Assembly (NCBI GenBank): GCA_017462785.1
Contig: JAFTQJ010000027.1
Coordinates: forward strand, 1-49,339
From: Oscillospiraceae bacterium
GTDB lineage: Bacteria > Bacillota > Clostridia > Oscillospirales > Ruminococcaceae
Direction of reading: 5' to 3'
DNA length: 49,339 nucleotides
The position numbers and the translations under genes were made by a program. Numbering within the stretch: position 1 is the stretch's first letter; the number at the start of each line of letters is the position of its first letter. The notes under the pieces were generated by a model. That model ran no database searches and was not told the DNA's origin. It worked only from the letters and a program-made list of their open reading frames with translations. This document shows positions 15,609-24,678 of this stretch, one piece after another.

Positions 15609-17624
15609 ATGGAAGAACTCAAAACAGCCCTCGCAGCAGCGGATGAAGCCTATCTCACCGGCATGTCCAACAAAGGGCTGTACAAACGTGCCTGCAAGGA
15701 CATTGACGGTGCACAGGTGGAGGCGGAATATGACGGGAACACGGCAAAAGTTTCCCTCTGCGGTGAAACCTGCACCATTACAGCTCCCCTCTGGGAGAGC
15801 AAATGCTCCTGCCCATCAAGAAGCGTTTGCCGGCACATCATCGGTGCGGTGCTCTGGCTGAAACAGCAGCTTTCCGAGGATGCGGAAGAACCCGAAGAGG
15901 AAGAGGAGCACCCGAAAGAGCCGGAACAGATCAGCACGGAGCTTGCGGATGCTCTGCGGAGCATCACGCCGAATGCACTCAAACGGGCACTCGGAAAGGA
16001 ACTGGCGAAAACAGCGGAGGATGTGCGGAACGGACGCATCACGCTCACGGAAAGCAGTATCCTCTCGGCACAGCTGCCCGACGGCACGGCGGTCAGACTG
16101 CTCCATCCGCTGGGATTTTCTACCTGTGCCTGCCACCGCAAGGAGCTTTGCAGTCACAAGGCGGCGGCGGTGCTTGCATGGCAGGCGGCACAGGGCATCC
16201 TCCAGCCGGAGGAATTGCTGGAACAGGCACAGACCCTCTCCGCATCAGAAACCGCAGGCATCCACGAAATTGCTGCCCATGCACAGGAAGTGCTCTGCGA
16301 GGTGCTGCAATGGGGATTGGTGCGGATGCCGGACAATCTGCCGGAACACCTCGAAGTTGCGGCGGTGCAGTGCCACAGTGCGAAAATGGCGGACGGTGAA
16401 CGCCTTCTGCGTGAGCTTGGGAGCAGACTGCATGACTGCCGTGAACGCCGTGCGGCATTTTCGGCGGAGGTATTCCTGCGGCGGTTCGGGGAATGTGCCG
16501 CATGCCTCGAACGGATGCGGGCGGAAAGCCTGACCGAATCTGACCTCGGTGCATTCCGGAAAAGCTACACGCAGTACAGCGGCGACCTGACGATTCTCCC
16601 CGTCGGCATGCGTACCATGCAGGGGGGAGATTATGAGGGGGAGATTTATTATTTCCTGAATATGGACAAAAACGCAGAGGACAGATTCCTGAGCTTCTCC
16701 GATTTAAGACCCGTATTCTATGAGAGTACGCAGAAGCGTGCAAGGCGGACAAGTGCAGTGCCGTGGAGCCTGAACATGCCGCTGCGGTCGGCAATGAAAA
16801 CGAAAATGACCCTGCTCAATGCCAAAGTTTCGGACGGCAAGCTTTCCTCCTCGCAGGAAACCTTTGTCGCCGGCACATCCCCTGCCAATCTTGACTGTGA
16901 AGAGATCCGGCAGATGCTGTACCGTGATTTCCGGAAGCTGGCGGCGGATCTTTCCGCAAAACAGCCCGAGCATGAGCTGCAAAGGCTCTGCTTTGTGCAT
17001 CCGCAGGCATGCACGGAAAGCGGCTTTGACAAGCACACACAGCAGTTTTACATGACACTTGCCGACCATGCAGGCAATCATATCACCGTCAAGGCACGGT
17101 ATACCGCTGAGAGCAAACAATTCATCGAGCTTCTTGAACGGATCGGAAAGGGCATGACGGAACATCCGGAAAAGCCCTATGTTCTGCTGTGTTCTGCGTA
17201 TTTTGAGGACGGTGCACTCTGCTTGTTCCCGATCGAGATCTATGATTTCATCCGTGTGCCGGAGGTATCGGAGAGCTGGCAGCCGCCGGAGCAGCTTGCA
17301 GCGGAAAGGACGAAATATGCCAAGGATGTGCTGGACGTGCTGGCAGAGGCGGAGGGCTGGCTGTGTGAGGTCATGCAGTCGGGTCTGCAAGCGGCAGGCA
17401 GCACGGGCAGGGAGCTTGCGGAGCGTGCAAAGGAGCACGGTCTGCACGGACTTGCACAGCGGCTCACGGCATTTGCAGAAAGTGCGGAGCAGAGCCGCCA
17501 TTCGATCAGAAAGGACTGCACGGATGCAGTGCACCATGCAGCCGGATGCATACAGTATATTCAGACCGGCAGAGAAAAACTTGAAGTTCTGTCGGCAATC
17601 AGAAAGATGGGAGGAACATCATAA
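15609..17624 (+). CDS. Double SWIM zinc-finger protein, YehQ-like
   Basis: A 671-residue cytosolic protein with two SWIM-type zinc-binding motifs in its first 190 residues: Cys66-x-Cys68 with Cys74-x-His76 (CSCPSRSVCRH) and Cys173-x-Cys175 with Cys181-x-His183 (CACHRKELCSH). SWIM fingers bind nucleic acid or protein partners. An acidic stretch (residues 92-106, mostly Glu) separates the two. The remainder (200-671) is helical and unrecognised. The start is the ATG at 15609, eight bases after GGGAG; a GTG at 15600 lies inside the ribosome site and is rejected. The stop overlaps the next ATG (TAATG). It corresponds to E. coli YehQ by domain and position. Confidence 0.88.
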   Translation: MEELKTALAAADEAYLTGMSNKGLYKRACKDIDGAQVEAEYDGNTAKVSLCGETCTITAPLWESKCSCPSRSVCRHIIGAVLWLKQQLSEDAEEPEEEEEHPKEPEQISTELADALRSITPNALKRALGKELAKTAEDVRNGRITLTESSILSAQLPDGTAVRLLHPLGFSTCACHRKELCSHKAAAVLAWQAAQGILQPEELLEQAQTLSASETAGIHEIAAHAQEVLCEVLQWGLVRMPDNLPEHLEVAAVQCHSAKMADGERLLRELGSRLHDCRERRAAFSAEVFLRRFGECAACLERMRAESLTESDLGAFRKSYTQYSGDLTILPVGMRTMQGGDYEGEIYYFLNMDKNAEDRFLSFSDLRPVFYESTQKRARRTSAVPWSLNMPLRSAMKTKMTLLNAKVSDGKLSSSQETFVAGTSPANLDCEEIRQMLYRDFRKLAADLSAKQPEHELQRLCFVHPQACTESGFDKHTQQFYMTLADHAGNHITVKARYTAESKQFIELLERIGKGMTEHPEKPYVLLCSAYFEDGALCLFPIEIYDFIRVPEVSESWQPPEQLAAERTKYAKDVLDVLAEAEGWLCEVMQSGLQAAGSTGRELAERAKEHGLHGLAQRLTAFAESAEQSRHSIRKDCTDAVHHAAGCIQYIQTGREKLEVLSAIRKMGGTS

Positions 17625-20600
17625 TGCTTTACGCAAACGGAAATGAAACCAACGACTATACAGGGCTGTTCAAGGCTCTTTCTGACATCGGTGTGACGGA
17701 CGAGGTGCTGGCAGTTGCAGCGGAATACCTCGATCTGTCCAAGCCCATGGACAATACACTGCTCCGGCAGATCACACCGGTGGACATGACTGCAAGGATC
17801 GGCTATCAGGAGCGTGAACTGCTCGGCAAATTTGCGGAGCGTGAGATCCTCCGTCCGCAGAATGAAGAGCTGCGTGACCGCTATGTCCTGCTCTGCGAGG
17901 CGATCGCCGGCAATACCTGTGCCGGCATGATCTACGGCACCGCACTCAATCAGCATCATGAACGTGCACTCAGATGCCGCTATGGTGCGGAAGCGGATGC
18001 GGTGAAGCTTGCGTTTGATATGCAGGTGTTCTCCAATGCAGGCTGGGCAAGACTGCCGGAATGCACGGACATCCGGACGCTTGCCGCAGCGATGGATCAT
18101 TGCATTGCGGCTCATCCGGCGGCAAAGCTCCTGCTCTGTGCGTATATCCTGACGATCGAGCCGATTCCGGAGAGAAAGCTCCTGTTCAAGACAAAGCCCA
18201 GTGCCGAAGCACAGAAAGCGATCGCATTCGTGGAGGAATGCTGGAGGAGCATTGCAGGCTTCCGTTCGGATGCCAAGAGCATTCTCCATCTGATGACGGC
18301 ATCTGCGGCGGCTTCATTCTTCTCGGAATTCGCCGCTACGCAGTTCCACGGGAATATCAAATCTCACAAGATCAATACTGCGGAGCTTGCAGTCCGCATG
18401 CCCACCCAGAATGCGGCTGTCCGCATCCTGCTTTCCATCGCAGGCAACCCCTGCGGCAATGATGCGGAATTCATCCAGAAGGTCGCAATGTGGACAAACC
18501 CGAAGAATCCTGCCCTTGCTGACGGCGGTGTGCTGGGAGATCTCGCAAAGCGTTACCCCGAAACCTACCGCAAGGCACTGACACAGGCATCCGAGAACCC
18601 GAGCCTTGCTGTTGTGATGGAACAGGTGTTCAGACAGGCGGTACCGGATTATCAGGGGGAACAGAAGGATGTCAGAGAGCTTGCAAAAGCCAAATGCAAA
18701 GAGGCGATCTGTGACGATTTCACGGACTGCAAGGAAGAGGTCAGAGCCTACCTTAACGGCGAAATCACGCTTGAAAGCCTCCTGCCCCTTGCATCAAAGA
18801 TGGAAACACGCAAATGGTACTACAACAGAAAGCGTGTGAATTATGTGGCGGCGTTCGGTGTGGATGATTTTGCAAAACGCTGCATCTGCGTACAGGCAAT
18901 GGCAGTCAATGGCTTGTCCTACTATGGGCACAGTACCCCCGGCTATGAGGTCAAGGGAAATGAACGGGGATTTGTTGCCATCCTGCGTGAGGAGGGCATG
19001 CCGTTTGAGCGTATTTTCAAATGTGCCGGTGAGCTGGTGGAGGATGCACCGGATTACAGCGGCATCCGTGTGGAGATGCGTGATAAATTCTTCCTCGAAT
19101 TCTCCAAGAACCCCGCTGAGGTCGCAGCCTGTGAGCTGAAGCCCCTGAATGTGACGGGCAGAAGTCTGTATCTGGAGATCCTCGGCAAACAGCCGGAAGC
19201 CTACAAATCCGAGATCCTCTCCCTTGCCGATGACGGCAGCAAGATCATCCGTGCGGAGCTTGCGGCATATCTCAAACAGCATCCTGAATGGATCGCTGAC
19301 GTGCTGGCACTGCTGACAGCAAAGAAAGCGGCGAAGCGTGAGCTGGCAGCCGAAGTGCTGACTGCGTTTGACATTGCGGCTCATCGGGAGGCGGTGCAGG
19401 CGGCGTTTGAAGCGGAGAAGAAAGCGGACATCAAGCAGAAGCTTGCCGTCCTGCTCGGTGAAGAGGTGCCGGAGGAGGCAGCAGCGGAAACAACGGCTGA
19501 CCTCATTAAGGATCTGACCAAGGGCAACAAGGCGAAGAAGCTTCAGTGGCTGTTTGATACGCCCTTTGCCGCAGTCCGCAATGCGGACGGTACGGAAGCG
19601 GATACTGCCCATTTGCAGGCGATTCTCCTTTGCTATGCGAATATGACGGTGTTCAGCGTGAGCGACATGGCAAAACAGCTGGCGGCACTGCTGAATGAAG
19701 CGGATCTGGCAGCATTCTCGCTGGAGGTGCTCGGCAAGTGGCTGGAACAGGGTGCACCGGCAAAGCAGAAATGGGTGCTCCATGCGGCTGCACAGCATGG
19801 CGGCTATGAAGCACAGACCACACTCCTGCACTACATCAAGGACTGGTCGGAGCATTCGAGAGGTGCGATCGCAGCAGAGGCAGTCCGTGCGATCGCTTTC
19901 AAGGGCACCTCCGAAGCACTGATGGCAGTTGACCAGATGGCACGGAAATTCAAGAACCGTCAGGTTCGCTCTGCGGCAGCGGACGCACTCGCTCAGGCAG
20001 CGGAAGCTCTGCACATCACCACCGAGGAGCTGGCGGACAGGATCGTGCCGAATCTCGGCTTTGATGAGAACCTCTGCCGTGAATTCGACTACGGCGCGAG
20101 AAAATTCAGGGTGTACCTGACACCGGCACTGGAGCTGGAGATCTTCGAGGGCGAAAAGAAGCTGAAAAATCTCCCCAAGCCCGGTGTGAAGGATGATGCG
20201 GAAATTGCAGAAAGCTCCTCCAAGGCATTCAAGGAAATGAAGAAGCAGATGAAAAACGTCATCGCTGCCCAGAAGCAGAGGCTGGAATATGTGCTCATGT
20301 GCCACAGAACATGGACGGCGGAGGGCTGGCAGGAATTGTTTGTGAAAAATCCTGTGATGCACTGCTTTGCCATCGGTCTGATCTGGGGTACCTATGATGC
20401 GGACGGTGCACTGCTCGACACGTTCCGCTACATGGAGGACGGCACGTTCAATACGGCGGATGAGGATGAATATGAGCTGCCCGAACAGGCAGTGATCGGT
20501 CTGGTGCATCCGATCGAGCTTGCGGAGGATGTGCTTTCCGCATGGACGGAACAGCTGGCGGATTATGAGATCACCCAGCCCTTTGCACAGCTTTCACGCC

Positions 20601-21013
20601 CCGTATTCACCGTGGAGGAGGACGAAATGAAGCAGACGGATTCCCTCTGCTTTGCGGACAGAAAGATCAACAACCTCTCCCTCCTCGGCAGAATGACAAA
20701 ATACGGCTGGGACAAGGGCACACCGCAGGATGCCGGCTTCTTCTATGAGTTCACACGCTCGGATGTGATCCGCCGTGAAAAGGACGAAAAGGGGAATCTG
20801 CGGAATGTGGGCAATGCCGCAGAGCTGACCTTCTCGGGCACCTGCGTTGCTGTCTATGAGCGCGAGGATGTGACCATTGACAAGGTGAAGTTCTACCGCA
20901 TCGGTGACAATCATCCCGTTGTGCTCTCCGAGGTCAATGCACGCTATTTCAGCGAGATCATGATGCAGCTTTCTGCCGCACTGGCTGTGGCAGCTGCGGA
21001 GAAAGAGGAATGA
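17624..21013 (+). CDS. DUF4132 / MolR-like giant protein, YehI-like
   Basis: A 1129-residue cytosolic protein overlapping the SWIM gene by one base (TAATG), with GGGAGG upstream. The middle is rich in helical repeats, reminiscent of HEAT/ARM arrays (for example LAVVMEQVFRQAVPD and AIAAEAVRAIAFKGT). The C-terminal third carries the DUF4132 signature: ELADRIVPNLGFDE, FDYGARKFRVYL, LKNLPKPGVKDD, CHRTWTAEGWQELF, GLVHPIEL and DYEITQPFAQLSRPVF. E. coli YehI and MolR share this domain; the old link of MolR to molybdate regulation is weak. As the largest and last cytosolic partner it could be a scaffold or effector on which the ATPase-VWA pair acts; that is inference. Confidence 0.88.
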   Translation: MLYANGNETNDYTGLFKALSDIGVTDEVLAVAAEYLDLSKPMDNTLLRQITPVDMTARIGYQERELLGKFAEREILRPQNEELRDRYVLLCEAIAGNTCAGMIYGTALNQHHERALRCRYGAEADAVKLAFDMQVFSNAGWARLPECTDIRTLAAAMDHCIAAHPAAKLLLCAYILTIEPIPERKLLFKTKPSAEAQKAIAFVEECWRSIAGFRSDAKSILHLMTASAAASFFSEFAATQFHGNIKSHKINTAELAVRMPTQNAAVRILLSIAGNPCGNDAEFIQKVAMWTNPKNPALADGGVLGDLAKRYPETYRKALTQASENPSLAVVMEQVFRQAVPDYQGEQKDVRELAKAKCKEAICDDFTDCKEEVRAYLNGEITLESLLPLASKMETRKWYYNRKRVNYVAAFGVDDFAKRCICVQAMAVNGLSYYGHSTPGYEVKGNERGFVAILREEGMPFERIFKCAGELVEDAPDYSGIRVEMRDKFFLEFSKNPAEVAACELKPLNVTGRSLYLEILGKQPEAYKSEILSLADDGSKIIRAELAAYLKQHPEWIADVLALLTAKKAAKRELAAEVLTAFDIAAHREAVQAAFEAEKKADIKQKLAVLLGEEVPEEAAAETTADLIKDLTKGNKAKKLQWLFDTPFAAVRNADGTEADTAHLQAILLCYANMTVFSVSDMAKQLAALLNEADLAAFSLEVLGKWLEQGAPAKQKWVLHAAAQHGGYEAQTTLLHYIKDWSEHSRGAIAAEAVRAIAFKGTSEALMAVDQMARKFKNRQVRSAAADALAQAAEALHITTEELADRIVPNLGFDENLCREFDYGARKFRVYLTPALELEIFEGEKKLKNLPKPGVKDDAEIAESSSKAFKEMKKQMKNVIAAQKQRLEYVLMCHRTWTAEGWQELFVKNPVMHCFAIGLIWGTYDADGALLDTFRYMEDGTFNTADEDEYELPEQAVIGLVHPIELAEDVLSAWTEQLADYEITQPFAQLSRPVFTVEEDEMKQTDSLCFADRKINNLSLLGRMTKYGWDKGTPQDAGFFYEFTRSDVIRREKDEKGNLRNVGNAAELTFSGTCVAVYEREDVTIDKVKFYRIGDNHPVVLSEVNARYFSEIMMQLSAALAVAAAEKEE

Positions 21014-21015
21014 AC

Positions 21016-21654
21016 ATGAAACAGAAAATCACTGCAATGCTGCTCTGTGCTGCCGTCCTGCCGGTTTTGTCCGGCTGTGACGGCTCCGGACAGCCCGATG
21101 CAGACACAGAAACCGCCGCCCCGACAGAAGCCGCTTCTGCATCCGCAGAAACAGAAACCCTTCCGGAGATTCCGGAAGGGGCGATTGCGGACGCATCCGG
21201 CTCCTTTGTCTACACGGGTCCTCTGCGTCAGGGGGGCGATGACGAAAACGGCTATATTCAGGTGCCGCTTGGCTATGTATCCTTTCAGGAGGAGGGCGTT
21301 TCGGGGCTGACACAGTACTCGGATGTCAGCGGTACGAATATCATCACACTCGACCATTATGCGGACATTGACTACCAGACGGCAGCCAACAACCTGCGGT
21401 ATTACATGCAGGAGGATGCCACGATCGAGGGGCTGACGGGTGCAACAGTACAGATCAACGGCTACAATTCCCTCCAGCTTTACTGCCATTTCACGGATGT
21501 GGACAAGTTTCTGGTGACGTGGCTGATCGAGGATCCTGCCGATCCTGCGGACTGCTATTATCTGGCGATCGAGTTCACGAGTGAGGATGCCAATGTCATG
21601 GCATGCTCCTCCACGTTCCAGACGAAGGAGGACTATCACGCTGCGGCGGAATAA
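21016..21654 (+). CDS. Lipoprotein at the end of the yeh-like operon
   Basis: A 212-residue exported lipoprotein with signal peptide and lipobox VLSGC, followed by a Thr/Ala/Glu-rich linker (about 25-55) and a globular part of about 150 residues (GYIQVPLGYVSF, then NIITLDHYADIDYQTAA, then LVTWLIEDPADPADCYYLAIEF). The pattern loosely recalls DcrB/PsbP-like secreted domains, not confidently. The start at 21016 is chosen because GAGGA is six bases upstream; an ATG at 21010 overlaps the DUF4132 stop and is too close to the box. It is two bases past the preceding gene, so cotranscribed. E. coli has a lipoprotein gene (yehR) after yehQ, but I see no clear sequence match. Confidence 0.75.
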   Translation: MKQKITAMLLCAAVLPVLSGCDGSGQPDADTETAAPTEAASASAETETLPEIPEGAIADASGSFVYTGPLRQGGDDENGYIQVPLGYVSFQEEGVSGLTQYSDVSGTNIITLDHYADIDYQTAANNLRYYMQEDATIEGLTGATVQINGYNSLQLYCHFTDVDKFLVTWLIEDPADPADCYYLAIEFTSEDANVMACSSTFQTKEDYHAAAE

Positions 21655-21665
21655 AAGCGGACATG

Positions 21666-21698
21666 AAAACGGCTGCCTGTGCGGGCAGCCGTTTTGCT
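21666..21698. terminator. Bidirectional terminator after the yeh-like operon
   Basis: AAAACGGCTGCC (21666-21677) pairs with GGCAGCCGTTTT (21684-21695) between two convergent genes, giving a T-run in both directions. Confidence 0.9.
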
Positions 21699-21699
21699 G

Positions 21700-24666
21700 T
21701 TATGTTGCCTGTAATAGAATCCGTTTGAGCACTGCAAGGTCGAATGCATTCACAGCTCCGTCCTTGATACGGTTGGCGGCGAGGAAGTCGATCGCATTCC
21801 CCTCACCCAGCAGATACTGCTGCAGGGCGATGATGTCAGCCACATTTTCTGCACCGTCCCTGTTCACATCACAGCTCTCTGCGGAATCTGTGACTCTTTC
21901 GAGATACTCCACATGATAGTCCGTATCTGCAAGTACCTTAGCAGCCGCACTGTCCGCATAGGTATAGATGATAGTATCCTTCGGGAATGCATTTTCGCCG
22001 ATCGATGTGATCGTACCCGGAAGTACGACCTCCCTGACATCGGTTCCCCAGAAAGCTTCCGGCTGGATGCTGCTGATGTCGTACTGCTTGCCGTCAATCG
22101 TGACCATCGGCGGAATGACAAGGCTTGTACCCTCTGCAAGTCCGCTGTTATTCTCCCAGATCATGCCGGCACTGTCGCCGACGCTGACCTGATTTGTTCC
22201 GGTCACGGCATACCGCACGCCCTGTGCATCCGCACCATTGGTCAGGGGGAATACAAGTGCGTCAAAATCAGTCCGTGTTTTGTCCATCTCATAATAGGGG
22301 TACAGCTCCACCGTTCCCATTGCAATGAAATCTTCGTCAATGATTGCGGAGCGATCGCCCTCCCTCGTGGTAAAGCCCAGCAGCCTGTACACCGCATTGT
22401 CCTGCGTTTTGCTTTCGGGGCATTCCCTGTCGAGCAGAGAAAGCACGGTCACAGCCTCCAGATGCGTGATGCTCTGGTGGCAGGTATCCTTGAAGCCGTA
22501 AGTTCCCGTGTACTGCACATCCCCGTCCGGCAGATGGAACGTCACATCATATCCTGCATGACCGCCCTCGACAAAGCCCAGCGGTGTGAGCTTCGCACCT
22601 GTCACGCCGCCCAGAGATGTGTAGGTGTCCTCGCTCCAGTAGTTTCTGCCGTCATTGATGGAAAACGCTGAAAGCTGGCTGTTTCCTTTGACGGTGGAAA
22701 CATCCGGACAATTGAACACAGAGCCGTAGAACGGAATATGCATCGCATAATAGCCGTCCTTTTCGATCACCTGATTGCGTGTGTTCAGCCCGTAGGTCGT
22801 GTATGCCGAGCCGTAGCCCTTGCCGTCCAGCGTGAAGGCGGCGTACCAGTTGCCGAGCTGGATGGGTGCAGTCACGCCCTCCGTTTTGTAGAGGAACGTA
22901 AACCCGAAATGCCCGTCCTCCGTGAAATTCCACACCTTGTCAAGCAGGTGGATGGTTTCTGTTTCGTTGAGGGGAATCGCCTGTTTTTCGGGATAATAAC
23001 CAGCTGCCCTTGTGTCGGGGTTCTCCGGCTTTTCTGCATCCGGCTCTCCGGCAACGGTCAGGCTGCCCATGTAGTTCGCCTGCAATTCCTCGGAAAACTG
23101 CAAGTCCGCATTGGCAAACTTCACCGCAAACGCCCTGTCAAAGGCAGGGTCCTCATTCTCCTCGGAGATCCGCAGATAAACATCCCATTCACCGCCCGGC
23201 ATGGTTTTCGGGAGCGTCAGCCCGATCTCCAGCTCGTTGCGTGAGCCGGATGCCCAGTCACGGGCATTCATCGTCGGGGCGGAATAGGTATAGAGAATGT
23301 CCCCGTTCGTCAGGAGGAATTCCACTTCCTTATCCTTGGGAGCTTCAGAAAAGCCCGTATTTTCGATGGTAAACTCCATGTTCAGCTCACCGCCCGGCTC
23401 TGACTGTGCCGTCAGGCGGCTTTCTCGCAGGACGTAGCGGTAGCCCAGATGTGCACGCATGTACTGATAGACCGTTTCGCCGTAGAAAGCGGAATTGTCG
23501 CATTCCGTATCCAGCAGTGCGTCCAGCTCTGCGTCAAAGGTGAAATCATCATAGCCCATCCACTTCCAGCCTGCGGTAAATGTGCCGTCCTCATTGGCAG
23601 TCACGGTCGGGGCTTCATCATAACCGCCCAGTCCGCAGTTTTCGTACAGCGTCCGGATCGCATCCAGCCGTGCCTGTGCCTCCTCCTGTGTGGCAAAATT
23701 CTGGGTCACGGTACGGCTTCTGTAAAGGTTGCTGTTGATCCGCACGAGGTTCGTGTAATACATCTCCGGCAGGGCATTTTCCGGCTGCCATGTGGTATAT
23801 TTCAGCCGCCATTCATCATTGCCCGAAAATTCGCCGCCGTAGGCAGGGGCAGCCGTCAGCCACGCCGTTTCGCCGGCACGGTTGGAGTAGGTGCCGAGGT
23901 CGCTGTCCGACCCCATATAGCCGTCATTGTACATGCCGACCCTCGCCGCCTTTGCCGCAAGCTCCGGATCGGTGATCTCGTAGGACATGTCCGCAGCCGT
24001 GGTTTCGATGCCGCAGTAATCCTTCAGCCACTGCCGCATGGTGTTCGGTGTGCGGACGGTCACGGCTACGCTGTCGGGAGTGATATTCAGGAAGGCATCA
24101 AGCACCTGTGCCTTGTGTTCGAGGGAGGTGTATTTGCCGCCCCACTGCTCGCCCCAGCAGCCGACCATGCCGGTTTCCACAAAGGAAATCACATCCTCAT
24201 ACTCGGTCAGCAGACCGCTTTCCCCGATCTGCTCAATATGCCGGAGCACCTGTTCAAATGACGCAGGCTCGGGCTTTTCAATGCCGTTGGCATCGTAGCG
24301 GAAACGAATGCCGAGCATTGCACCGTTCTTTCTGGCATTTGCAAGCGTCCCCTCAAGGCTGGTGAAAAATGCCTCGTCAAAATCATAGTCCGTGCCGCTT
24401 TCGTTCATTGCGGAGGAGTAGCCGGCAATGCTGATGAGCAGGAGTGTGTAGCGTGTGGGGGAGGCTGTCCAGATCTTGTCCGGTGCGGCGTTGATCCATG
24501 GTGTGGAGGTGAAGCCGCAGTCGGGGTATTCGAGGTCATAGCCCGTGTATTCCGTATAATTCAGTCCTGCATCCTTCAGCTCGGATGCAGCGGACACAGG
24601 CAGTGCAGCTGTGAGCTGCAAGCCCGTACAGACGGCAAGAAATGCCGCAGTCAAGCGTTTTTTCAT
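21700..24666 (-). CDS. Dockerin protein with DUF4874/DUF4832 putative glycosidase region
   Basis: A 988-residue secreted protein. Signal peptide 1-27; DUF4874-like region about 30-200 with VETGMVGCWGEQWGG, where Glu164 and Glu173 are candidate catalytic acids; DUF4832-like region to about 430; two beta-rich modules, one CBM-like around WNFTEDGHFGFTF; a short BspA-like leucine-rich segment (TSIGENAFPKDTIIYTYADS) before the C-terminus; and a dockerin at 932-988. The first dockerin loop (DVNRDGAEN) is normal, while the second (NRIKDGAVN) lacks the usual first Asp, suggesting weakened calcium binding. The substrate is unknown. The gene begins 12 bases after the barnase-like gene's stop and shares its transcript. 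Ribosome site GGGGTG. Confidence 0.85.
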   Translation of the reverse strand: MKKRLTAAFLAVCTGLQLTAALPVSAASELKDAGLNYTEYTGYDLEYPDCGFTSTPWINAAPDKIWTASPTRYTLLLISIAGYSSAMNESGTDYDFDEAFFTSLEGTLANARKNGAMLGIRFRYDANGIEKPEPASFEQVLRHIEQIGESGLLTEYEDVISFVETGMVGCWGEQWGGKYTSLEHKAQVLDAFLNITPDSVAVTVRTPNTMRQWLKDYCGIETTAADMSYEITDPELAAKAARVGMYNDGYMGSDSDLGTYSNRAGETAWLTAAPAYGGEFSGNDEWRLKYTTWQPENALPEMYYTNLVRINSNLYRSRTVTQNFATQEEAQARLDAIRTLYENCGLGGYDEAPTVTANEDGTFTAGWKWMGYDDFTFDAELDALLDTECDNSAFYGETVYQYMRAHLGYRYVLRESRLTAQSEPGGELNMEFTIENTGFSEAPKDKEVEFLLTNGDILYTYSAPTMNARDWASGSRNELEIGLTLPKTMPGGEWDVYLRISEENEDPAFDRAFAVKFANADLQFSEELQANYMGSLTVAGEPDAEKPENPDTRAAGYYPEKQAIPLNETETIHLLDKVWNFTEDGHFGFTFLYKTEGVTAPIQLGNWYAAFTLDGKGYGSAYTTYGLNTRNQVIEKDGYYAMHIPFYGSVFNCPDVSTVKGNSQLSAFSINDGRNYWSEDTYTSLGGVTGAKLTPLGFVEGGHAGYDVTFHLPDGDVQYTGTYGFKDTCHQSITHLEAVTVLSLLDRECPESKTQDNAVYRLLGFTTREGDRSAIIDEDFIAMGTVELYPYYEMDKTRTDFDALVFPLTNGADAQGVRYAVTGTNQVSVGDSAGMIWENNSGLAEGTSLVIPPMVTIDGKQYDISSIQPEAFWGTDVREVVLPGTITSIGENAFPKDTIIYTYADSAAAKVLADTDYHVEYLERVTDSAESCDVNRDGAENVADIIALQQYLLGEGNAIDFLAANRIKDGAVNAFDLAVLKRILLQAT

Positions 24667-24678
24667 GCTGTCACCCCA

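Noticed and set aside
18794-20509. A 571-residue minus-strand ORF inside the DUF4132 gene
   Set aside because: Antisense shadow with Cys/His/Arg-rich composition and no motif; the plus-strand gene has clear family blocks.
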